From DASXHD01 sp038239005 (GTDB lineage Bacteria; Myxococcota_A; Polyangia; Polyangiales; Polyangiaceae), in assembly GCA_038239005.1 (NCBI GenBank), contig JBBSFE010000167.1:1-11345 (forward strand): 11,345 bases of DNA, in the 5' to 3' direction. Below, one piece after another: positions 4,891 to 11,345 of the stretch. The notes below the pieces were generated by a model that did no database searches, was not told the DNA's origin, and saw only the letters and a program-made list of their open reading frames with translations. Every line of letters starts with the position of its first letter. Position 1 is the stretch's first letter. A program made the position numbers and the translations under genes.

Positions 4891-7029
4891 GTGACAGGCG
4901 CTGAACACTCGGAGCTCACCGTTCGGCCCGGCGAAGTGCTCGTGGGCAAGTACCACGTCGAGCGCGTTCTCGGTCATGGTGCGATGGGCGTCGTCGTTGC
5001 CGCGCGCCACATCCAGCTCGATCGCCGCGTCGCGATCAAATTCATGCTTCCTGCGGCGTTCGATGACGACGACGCCGTGAAGCGATTCGAGCGCGAAGCG
5101 AGAGCAGCGGCGAGGATCACGAGTGAGCACGTCGCGCGTGTGTTCGACGTCGACAGGCTCGAGAGCGGCGCGCCTTTCATCGTGATGGAGCTGCTCGAAG
5201 GCGACGACCTCGGCTCGCTCGTGCGCAAAGGTCCACTCGCGATCGAAGACGCGATCGACTTCGTGCTCCAAGCGTGCGTCGCGATCGGTGAAGCGCACAC
5301 GCTCGGCATCGTTCATCGCGATCTCAAACCGGCAAACCTGTTTTGCGTGACGCTCTCGGACGGTCATAAGCTGATCAAAGTTCTCGACTTCGGGATCTCG
5401 AAAGACAAAAGCCGCGCGCTAGGCGTGTCGGTCACGAGCACGTACGCGGTGATGGGCACGCCGCTCTACATGTCGCCGGAGCAAATGGTGTCCGCAAAGT
5501 CGGCCGACGCGCAGAGCGACATCTGGGCGCTCGGCGTGACTTTGTTCGAGCTCCTCATCGGTCGCGTTCCATTCGACGGAAAATCCGCGAGCGAGGTCGA
5601 GCGAAAGGTCGCGTCCGATCCGCCTGCATCGCTTCGCCGCGCCAGACCCGAGATCGCCGTGGAGCTCGAAGCGATCGTGCTGAGGTGCCTCGAAAAAGAA
5701 CGCGCAAAGCGCTACGCGAACGTCGCCGAGCTCGCGCGCGCCCTCGCCGACGTTGCACCCGAGCGCGCCAAAGCTTCGATCGAACGCATCATGCACGCGA
5801 CGAAGACGAGCGACATCGTCGGCGGCCGCTTTCGACTCGAAGCGCTCATCGGATCTGGCGGCATGGGCTTCGTGTGGCGTGCGACCGTGCTCGAAACGGG
5901 TGAGTCGGTGGCGCTCAAGTTTTTGAAACCGCTTCACGCTCTCGATGAATCGGCGAACAAACGCTTGCGGCGCGAGGCGAAAGCAGCGATGGCGGTGCGT
6001 CATCCGAACGTGGTGCGAATGGACGACGTCGTCACCGGAGACGACGGACAACCGATCATCGTGATGGAGCTCCTCGAGGGCGAGACGCTCCAATCGTGGT
6101 TGACGAAAAACGCGCCGCTCGACGTTGCCGCGTTCGCCGAGCTCTTCTTGCCAATTCTTTCCGCCGTGGGAACCGCGCACGCGGCGGGTGTCGTGCATCG
6201 CGATCTCAAACCGGAGAACATCTTGCTCACGACGTCGAACGGAGAGACGTCCCCACGTGTGCTGGATTTCGGAATCGCGAAAATCGTCGAAGGTCCCAAC
6301 GCCGAGTCGGCCGAGTCCGCGCTCACGACGACGGGCGGCATGCTCGGAACACCGCGGTACATGGCGCCGGAACAAGTCTTCGGCGACAAGGCCGTGGACC
6401 TTCGCGCCGACATCTGGTCGCTCGGCGTCATCGCTTATGAATGCCTCTCCGGAAAACGCCCGCTGCCCGGAGACAATGTTTGGCAGGTTCTACGCGCCGT
6501 GACGACGGGCGACATCGTTCCGCTACAGACCGTGGCGCCGAAGGTGCCAGCCACCATCGCGAAAATCGTGATGCGCATGCTCTCGGTCGATCGCGACGCT
6601 CGACCGAACGATCTCGTGGGTCTCTTCGATGCGCTTCGCCCCTATTCGCAAGTCAAGGCGGCCGCATTTCCGCGTCGGTCGATCACCAAAGCCGAGAAGC
6701 CGTGGAAAAAGAGGACGTTCATGGTCGTCGCGACGTGCGTCGCCGCAGCTATTGCGATTGCCGTCTTTCCGCGCGCAAACCCGACATCCGTCAGCACCGA
6801 CTCGCCCATCGCCGCGGCTTTCGTCGAGGACGCGATGGCTTATGCGTCTGCAACTCCCGAGCTCGTGACAACGCCACCGAGCACCGCCGCGATCCAAACG
6901 ACAATCACGCCCACTGCGCGCTCCTCTGTTGCCCGTCCTGCCATCGTTGCGGCATCGGCGAGTGCTCATCAAGCGGCGTCCGCCACGCCCGATCGGTTTC
7001 ACGGGCTGGCCGTCGATGCACCGTTCTAG
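4891..7029 (+). CDS. Membrane-anchored Ser/Thr protein kinase with two complete kinase domains in tandem
   Basis: The 712-residue protein starts at GTG (MTGAEHSELTVRPGEVLVGKY), a usual opening for myxobacterial Pkn2/PknB-like kinases. Kinase domain 1 (about 20-290) has glycine loop GHGAMG, Lys50 in VAIK, Glu69, HRDLKPAN (142-149), DFG (166-168) and SPE (195-197). Kinase domain 2 (about 312-585) has GSGGMG, Lys343 in VALK, Glu362, HRDLKPEN (436-443), DFG (459-461) and APE (492-494). Both keep every catalytic residue I can check, so neither is an obvious pseudokinase. A TTTGG stretch before GTPRYMAPE is a likely activation-loop phosphosite. A basic patch (KPWKKR) precedes one membrane helix (about 610-626), followed by an 85-residue Ala/Thr/Pro-rich tail predicted outside the cytoplasm. 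The gene is divergent from the activator gene and its stop abuts the PEGA gene's stop. Substrates are unknown. Confidence 0.95.
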   Translation: MTGAEHSELTVRPGEVLVGKYHVERVLGHGAMGVVVAARHIQLDRRVAIKFMLPAAFDDDDAVKRFEREARAAARITSEHVARVFDVDRLESGAPFIVMELLEGDDLGSLVRKGPLAIEDAIDFVLQACVAIGEAHTLGIVHRDLKPANLFCVTLSDGHKLIKVLDFGISKDKSRALGVSVTSTYAVMGTPLYMSPEQMVSAKSADAQSDIWALGVTLFELLIGRVPFDGKSASEVERKVASDPPASLRRARPEIAVELEAIVLRCLEKERAKRYANVAELARALADVAPERAKASIERIMHATKTSDIVGGRFRLEALIGSGGMGFVWRATVLETGESVALKFLKPLHALDESANKRLRREAKAAMAVRHPNVVRMDDVVTGDDGQPIIVMELLEGETLQSWLTKNAPLDVAAFAELFLPILSAVGTAHAAGVVHRDLKPENILLTTSNGETSPRVLDFGIAKIVEGPNAESAESALTTTGGMLGTPRYMAPEQVFGDKAVDLRADIWSLGVIAYECLSGKRPLPGDNVWQVLRAVTTGDIVPLQTVAPKVPATIAKIVMRMLSVDRDARPNDLVGLFDALRPYSQVKAAAFPRRSITKAEKPWKKRTFMVVATCVAAAIAIAVFPRANPTSVSTDSPIAAAFVEDAMAYASATPELVTTPPSTAAIQTTITPTARSSVARPAIVAASASAHQAASATPDRFHGLAVDAPF

Positions 7030-8025
7030 TTAGTGGGTCGGCGCCGACCAGCCGAGGCCACCACCATCGGGAGGCGGAGTGGTACGCGTCGCGTAAAACA
7101 CGCCTACGCCGACGCCGACGACCACCGCCGCAAGCACACCCGCGCCCGCCCAAAACCACCAACGTTTCGTGATCGCGGGTGGCTGCGGCGATAGCGGTGC
7201 TCGTAAGTTTGCTTCTTGGCCCGGCAAAAGCACGAGGTTCGTTCGATAAGGAACGAACCCGCTCGCGACGACTTCGAGCGTGTAGTTGCCCGCGGGTCGC
7301 GTCGTGTCGACGGGGACGACGCCGATGTCTCGCCCGTTGAGCTTCACGATCGCATCCGCTTGGGGCGCGGACACGCGGAGCGTCGCGGGCAATCGATCCA
7401 TTACGAGATCGAGCGCACCACGAGAGGCGGGCAAGAACGTGCGGTTCACGGCGATGGTCGCAAAACCCTTTCGCGTCACCGTGATTACGTGCGCGCCTGG
7501 ATCGGCGAGGACCTCGAAGTGCGCCGTAGGCGGAGACGTGCCCGCACCCGCGGCAGCGATGCCCGCGACCAGCAATGAGCCTTCGACGACGAGCGGTCGA
7601 CCGTCGATTGTGAGCGTGGCTTCGACAGAGTCGAGCGTGATGTTCACGTGCGCGAGCAGTGCGTCGATGTCTGCGCGCCGCGTTTTGGCTTCTTCCGCGT
7701 AGCTCGCGGGAAGCTCGGCGCCGCCCGTGCGTGCGTCTTCGTCGAGCGCGTTCGTGTACGTTGCGCGCGCGCGTGTGTATTCGCCGAGCGCGCGTTGGCA
7801 CGTTGCGACGTTGTATGTGGTTAGCGCGTGCGGGCGGAGCTTTGCAGATTGCTCGAACGCGCCGAGCGCCTCACCCCAAAGCCCCTTACCTGCGAGGTCG
7901 ACGCCGCGCACGAAGTCCGCACGTGCGCGTTCGGTCGTATCGGTTGCTGCGTCATCGGCACGTGCGCTTGCCACAAAGAGGGTGAGCGCCAACATCAGCC
8001 ATCCGATCGTCAACGCTTTCATCAT
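7030..8025 (-). CDS. Exported TPR-like/PEGA-domain protein with C-terminal membrane helix
   Basis: The 331-residue protein has a Sec signal peptide (1-23, likely cleaved after ARA). A helical TPR-like region follows (about 30-120, GKGLWGEALGAFEQSAKLRP then TYNVATCQRALGEYTRARA). Next are a first PEGA-like beta domain (about 127-210, with PGAHVITVTRKGF) and a second clearer one (about 212-277, with PAGNYTLEVVASGFVPYRT). One membrane helix (about 291-313) and a Pro/Gly-rich end follow. PEGA domains are small surface or periplasmic modules of unknown function; this TPR-PEGA-helix layout is common in Polyangia beside kinase genes, from general knowledge. Its start ATG overlaps the stop of the upstream FGE-fold lipoprotein gene (ATGA), which makes it the last gene of a three-gene operon. 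Its stop touches the convergent kinase stop with no spacer, so there is no room for a separate terminator. Confidence 0.88.
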   Translation of the reverse strand: MMKALTIGWLMLALTLFVASARADDAATDTTERARADFVRGVDLAGKGLWGEALGAFEQSAKLRPHALTTYNVATCQRALGEYTRARATYTNALDEDARTGGAELPASYAEEAKTRRADIDALLAHVNITLDSVEATLTIDGRPLVVEGSLLVAGIAAAGAGTSPPTAHFEVLADPGAHVITVTRKGFATIAVNRTFLPASRGALDLVMDRLPATLRVSAPQADAIVKLNGRDIGVVPVDTTRPAGNYTLEVVASGFVPYRTNLVLLPGQEANLRAPLSPQPPAITKRWWFWAGAGVLAAVVVGVGVGVFYATRTTPPPDGGGLGWSAPTH

Positions 8026-9377
8026 GGCGCCTTGTCAGGACGAGCGCACCGCACGCCGACGTCCGGTGCAGCGTCGCCGTTGCCGCGCGGCACGCGCGCC
8101 GCGGCGCGTAAATTCTCGGCCCCGCTCACCCATGATCCACCGCGCACGAGGCGCGCCGTACCGGTCGTGCATTCGGGATCATGAAGCACGCCCGACGTCC
8201 AACAATCGTAACCTTGCGGCTCGTACGCGTCGCTTGGCCACTCCGCTAGGTTGCCGGCGAGATCGTAGACGGCGCGATCGCCAATCGTGAGCACGTCGCG
8301 CGATCGGGCGGGGGCGCGATGTGGCGCGAGCGGCCCACCGAACGAGGAGGGTAACCGACACTCGCTGTGTCCACTGTCGAACCAAACTCCAAAACCCGAA
8401 AGACCGAATGCCGCGTCCCCGCAGGCAGGGTCATCGTCTCCCCAGACGTACAGCGTGTTTCGCATTCCGCCCTCGACGAATTCGAGCTGAGCTTCGGTAG
8501 GTAACATTTTCCCCTTTTGGGGTGAGTGGCAGTAGCTCGAGGCCGCTTGCCACGAAATGCAATTCAAAGGGAGCGCGTCGCGCGATTTGCTGCTCGAATA
8601 CGTGCACCAGTCGGTTGGGTCGGTGCCTTCGGTCGATCCCGTCCATGCGACTACGCCAGACACCGGTTGACCGCGAAAGTCGGCGACGGTCGTCTCGTAG
8701 GCCTCGAGAAAAAATGGGCTGACGACCACGATGCGCTGCGCGTCGGTCGCCGTGCCCGCCCCACCCGCGAACGAGGCGGCGGGATTTCCCATCCAGAACG
8801 CGCCTCCGGGAATGCAGACTTCGTCGTCGCTCGGCGTGTCGGTGCAGGGCACCACTGCGCCACCGGGCCACGTCCCCGCGTGACCATTCGTGATCGCTCC
8901 AAGTGTCGCCGCGACCGGAGCATCGAGCGTTCCCGAAGGATTGGCAACATCGTCAGTTGCCAGAAAAACGGTGATCGCGATTTCGCCAGTATCGTCGACG
9001 GGTGGCAACGCGACGACGGTCTCGATCGTGCTGTCGGGCTTGCTCTCCACGCCGACTTTCGTCGTGTGATAAAGCCGAATGCGCGCGCGATATCCAGATA
9101 CGCCCGATTGCGCCGGAATGCCAACGGAAGCATGACCCTGATTGACGGTAGCCTCGTCGATCGAAAACTGTTGGCTGCAACCCGAGCACGGATCGTCATC
9201 GCCCGGAACGAAGACATCCACTGAGAGCATGTCGAATAGAATGGCATGCGTCGGCGTTTGGCCTGCGCCGGGCGCCAACAGCGCGTCTGTGTCGACGACG
9301 AGCAGAACCTGTCCCGGAAGCGGCAGCTCGTGGCTGCATGCGCACACGAACGCCGCGATGACGAAGACACGCTTCAT
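8022..9377 (-). CDS. FGE-fold (SUMF1-type) surface lipoprotein, catalytic cysteines absent
   Basis: The 451-residue protein opens with MKRVFVIAAFVCACSHE, a short signal peptide with a probable lipobox cysteine at 14. Residues 20-160 resemble the beta-rich leader of myxobacterial FGE-like lipoproteins (QVLLVVDTDA and a CSGC pair at 64-67). The FGE-sulfatase domain spans about 186-445: CIPGGAFWMGN, FFLEAYETTVADFRG, LPLNCISWQAASSYC, LPTEAQLEFVEGG, YVWGDD, YDLAGNLAEWPSDAY, LVRGGSWVSG, and closing VGVRCARP. The Cys pair that makes formylglycine in true FGE is replaced (VSGAENLRA), so that reaction is not expected; carbohydrate or protein binding is a guess. Several other cysteines (CWTSGVLHDPEC) suggest disulfides outside the cytoplasm. 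The ATG overlaps the previous gene's stop and the stop overlaps the PEGA start, both as ATGA. A longer open frame reaches 9773, but it runs antisense-like through the previous gene and is Arg-rich, so I reject it. Confidence 0.88.
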   Translation of the reverse strand: MKRVFVIAAFVCACSHELPLPGQVLLVVDTDALLAPGAGQTPTHAILFDMLSVDVFVPGDDDPCSGCSQQFSIDEATVNQGHASVGIPAQSGVSGYRARIRLYHTTKVGVESKPDSTIETVVALPPVDDTGEIAITVFLATDDVANPSGTLDAPVAATLGAITNGHAGTWPGGAVVPCTDTPSDDEVCIPGGAFWMGNPAASFAGGAGTATDAQRIVVVSPFFLEAYETTVADFRGQPVSGVVAWTGSTEGTDPTDWCTYSSSKSRDALPLNCISWQAASSYCHSPQKGKMLPTEAQLEFVEGGMRNTLYVWGDDDPACGDAAFGLSGFGVWFDSGHSECRLPSSFGGPLAPHRAPARSRDVLTIGDRAVYDLAGNLAEWPSDAYEPQGYDCWTSGVLHDPECTTGTARLVRGGSWVSGAENLRAAARVPRGNGDAAPDVGVRCARPDKAP

Positions 9378-11257
9378 GGTGACGCAAACGCGCAACGAAG
9401 CCCAATACCGGCGGCGAGCCCACGCGGCGCCGATGCATCGACGGTCGTCAACGGCCGTTCTACCGACGTCCATCCCATCCCGCGGCACATTCGCGCGAGG
9501 GCGTTGTCTTCGCGACAGACGGGGTCGATCACCGGAGCCGAATACCAACATTGCGAATCGTAAGCCCACCCAGCATCCTGCACCCACTCGATCACGCTGC
9601 CCGTCATGCCGACGATACCGAGGGCGGTCACGTCTCCCGTCGTCGGATCGGTGCGTGAATCGACGGGCTCGAGCGTGTCGGGGAATTTGCTGCACACACC
9701 GATGGGCGACCCCACGAGCGTGCGACCGAAGAGTGGCGCGTGACACGGCGTGATCGAACCATCGCATGCACACTGCGGTGGATCATCACCCCACGAAAAC
9801 TGCGTCTTTCGCGGACGCCCAGCGACCGTTGCAGCGTATTCCCATTGTGCTTGCGTCAAAAGCTCGCCGGACGCTCCGTTGAGAGACTGCGCTTCACAAT
9901 ATTGCACCGCGCGGTCATACGAGAGACACACCAGCGGAAATGTTTCGTGCTTTCCCGGTGACGGCGTCCACGAGCAGCCGACGTCGGCACCATTGACGAG
10001 TTCCACTGGCCCGTCGTTGTTGTCCGTCGGCAAATGGCTCGCGCGATAATCGGCGACCGTCGTCTCGTAGCGATCGATCCAAAAGGTCGAGACGGCCACC
10101 GTGCGAACCGGATTGGAACCGACGGCGTCACGCCGACCGATGATGAACGGACCACCCTCGACGCACACTTGGGCGGAGGTCGGATCTGCGGGCGGGCATG
10201 GCGTCGCCACGCCGAACGTTCGTGCCATCGCCGGAGACGCTGACGTGTCGTCGTCAAGCTCGAAAGGCGTGATGGGCGCCCATACGTCGTTCGCGTCGAT
10301 GCACGATCGCGCGTTCGCGAGATCGATTGTTTGATCACCGAGCTTCGACATTGTTTTGAGGCAGGCGCTTCGCATCGTCACGTGCGCGGCCGTCAATCCC
10401 GCGGGCGGAACATCGAGGCGAATGATGCGATCGATCGTAACGCCAGGCTCGGGCTCGGATGCAGGCGTCGTCCCGTTTTCGAGCGTGAGCGCAATCGGCA
10501 GCGGAAGTGGCGTCTTGGGGAGGCTGTCGTTGCCGGGCGGCGGCGAGCGCTCTTTCCACGCGCCAACCGCGACCTCGAGTGGGCTCGCGGCCGAGTCGGT
10601 TCCGCCCACGATCAGATACACGACATCGCCGGCGTTGAGCGCTTGGGTAATGCGCGGGTCGCCGTCGGCAGCCGAGGTCGGCGAGCCCCAACCCGGATCG
10701 CAGTGAATGTACGTGGCGTCGTCATCGCACGCGCGTCGCAGCTGCAACATGACCTCGTTAAATGGAAACAGCGGCGGTTGCCCGAGGTTCGCGGGTGCAT
10801 CATTGCGCGGATAGCTCGCGAGAACACCAAACTCATATGTGCCCGTTTGCTCGATGGCGACACGCGCGGCGAAGGTGCCTGTCTGGTTTGCGAAGTGGTG
10901 CGTCGTGCAATCATCGCCCGATAGCACTGGAATGAACGCGTGCTCACCGCGACGGCCCACGACGATTCCGCCGACGGGAAGCTCGAGCGCGTTGTCGCAC
11001 ATCTCTTTCACGCCATTCGCGACGAACTCGGGCGTCATCGCTGAGTTGTCGTGGTACCGCTCGCCGAGATAATCGCGCGTCTGGCCATTCGCATAGACCC
11101 GCAAACGCGCATAGACCGTCTGCGGGTTGACGGGATCGTCCGAGACGACGCCGAAGCTCGCGGGCCACGCGGCGAGATCCGGAATCGAATAGTCGCGTGA
11201 CGCGTCTGAGGGATCCCCTCGGTTTGTTTCTTGCATGATGCACGTATCGCTTTCCAT
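9374..11257 (-). CDS. PPC-like plus divergent FGE-fold protein, first gene of the operon
   Basis: The 627-residue protein (from ATG 11257) has an N-terminal region containing RLRVYANGQTRDYLGER (51-67). A beta-sandwich resembling bacterial pre-peptidase (PPC) domains follows (about 100-235, with GTYEFGVLASYP, then Cys177 and Cys186, and NAGDVVYLIVGG). A Pro-rich linker (248-262), a second beta region, and an FGE-sulfatase domain (about 363-623) come next. FGE landmarks are CVEGGPFIIGR, FWIDRYETTVADYRA, FPLVCLSYDRAVQYC, LLTQAQWEYAAT, FSWGDD, GIVGMTGSVIEWVQD and IGLRCAFASP. RGG is altered to RGM and the catalytic cysteines are missing (WTSVERPLTT), making it the most divergent of the three copies. 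CWYSAPVIDPVC parallels the CWTSGVLHDPEC of the next gene, so the two are probably related by duplication. No signal peptide is visible from this start, odd for such a cysteine-rich protein; the true N-terminus may lie upstream. Confidence 0.82.
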   Translation of the reverse strand: MESDTCIMQETNRGDPSDASRDYSIPDLAAWPASFGVVSDDPVNPQTVYARLRVYANGQTRDYLGERYHDNSAMTPEFVANGVKEMCDNALELPVGGIVVGRRGEHAFIPVLSGDDCTTHHFANQTGTFAARVAIEQTGTYEFGVLASYPRNDAPANLGQPPLFPFNEVMLQLRRACDDDATYIHCDPGWGSPTSAADGDPRITQALNAGDVVYLIVGGTDSAASPLEVAVGAWKERSPPPGNDSLPKTPLPLPIALTLENGTTPASEPEPGVTIDRIIRLDVPPAGLTAAHVTMRSACLKTMSKLGDQTIDLANARSCIDANDVWAPITPFELDDDTSASPAMARTFGVATPCPPADPTSAQVCVEGGPFIIGRRDAVGSNPVRTVAVSTFWIDRYETTVADYRASHLPTDNNDGPVELVNGADVGCSWTPSPGKHETFPLVCLSYDRAVQYCEAQSLNGASGELLTQAQWEYAATVAGRPRKTQFSWGDDPPQCACDGSITPCHAPLFGRTLVGSPIGVCSKFPDTLEPVDSRTDPTTGDVTALGIVGMTGSVIEWVQDAGWAYDSQCWYSAPVIDPVCREDNALARMCRGMGWTSVERPLTTVDASAPRGLAAGIGLRCAFASP

Positions 11258-11345
11258 TCGCTGCGAGCTGGTGCAGGTAGGCTCGCATGCTGGAAATGAT
11301 CAAGACGAAGAGCGCGCGGCACGCCGTCGACCCGACGAAGGTTCA
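11258..11345 (-). other. Leader of the FGE-fold/PEGA operon; start of the first gene unresolved
   Basis: In frame with the gene below, 14 sense codons (including FPACEPTC) precede ATG 11257 and are closed off by a TGA at 11300-11302. None of them is a start codon. The neighbouring frame encodes the hydrophobic stretch ALFVLIIS just upstream. No convincing Shine-Dalgarno or promoter is visible. This may be a leader, or the frame-shifted end of a signal peptide; the window ends before this can be settled. Confidence 0.35.

Noticed and set aside
5419..6375. 318-residue open frame antisense to the kinase gene
   Set aside because: Its composition is His/Arg/Glu-rich with no recognisable domain, and it mirrors codon bias of the kinase. 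It is a shadow frame of high-GC DNA.
9378..9773. Upstream extension of the FGE-fold lipoprotein frame to 9773
   Set aside because: It overlaps the previous gene's conserved FGE domain in another frame and is Arg/Cys-rich. The lipoprotein signal peptide and the ATGA overlap mark the start at 9377.
1439..11257. Functional sulfatase-activating enzymes
   Set aside because: All three FGE-fold copies lack the cysteine pair, are predicted or suspected to be exported, and no sulfatase gene is in the window.
11319..11335. A GG-N10-GC spacing upstream of the FGE-fold operon that could be a sigma-54 promoter
   Set aside because: Apart from GG and TGC, the consensus positions do not match (GGGTCGA for TGGCACG). 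Such spacing alone is frequent in GC-rich DNA.

Overview
The window looks like a piece of a high-GC myxobacterial chromosome, probably Myxococcota and Polyangia-like. This is inferred from gene content: a eukaryote-type Ser/Thr kinase, a sigma-54 activator, an ECF sigma factor with an NrsF-type membrane partner, a PEGA-domain protein, and three proteins with the formylglycine-generating-enzyme (FGE) fold packed together. I saw no rRNA, tRNA or CRISPR array.

Layout. From 1 to about 1438 lies an IS481-type insertion sequence. Its transposase is on the minus strand, both ends carry several short degenerate repeats, and its left edge appears to fall just outside the window. It has cut an FGE-fold gene: only the 3' part of that gene (about 1439-1966, plus strand) is visible. 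Converging on the remnant, and overlapping its last 98 bp, is a two-gene minus-strand unit. This is an ECF sigma factor (2591-3145) followed by an NrsF/DUF1109-type six-helix membrane protein (1869-2594), joined by an ATGA overlap. Upstream of the sigma gene is a 121-bp spacer. It holds a good match to a sigma-54 -24/-12 promoter, a perfect 9-bp tandem repeat and an inverted repeat. Directly behind it is a GAF-AAA+-Fis activator gene (3267-4859, minus), which could plausibly act on that promoter.

The activator gene is divergent from a 712-residue kinase gene (4891-7029, plus), with only about 31 bp between the two chosen starts. The kinase has two complete kinase domains in tandem, one transmembrane helix and a Pro/Thr/Ala-rich tail. 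Its stop codon directly abuts the stop of a convergent minus-strand operon with no base in between. That operon runs from 11257 to 7030: a PPC-like plus FGE-fold protein (9374-11257), an FGE-fold lipoprotein (8022-9377), and a PEGA protein with a TPR-like region and a membrane helix (7030-8025). Both junctions in it are 4-bp ATGA overlaps.

Working model (inference). The window holds a cell-envelope module of FGE-fold and PEGA proteins next to a layered regulatory block: tandem kinase, GAF-AAA+-Fis activator, sigma-54-type promoter, ECF sigma factor and membrane anti-sigma. None of the three FGE-fold proteins keeps the catalytic cysteine pair, so they are more likely binding or structural surface proteins than formylglycine-generating enzymes.
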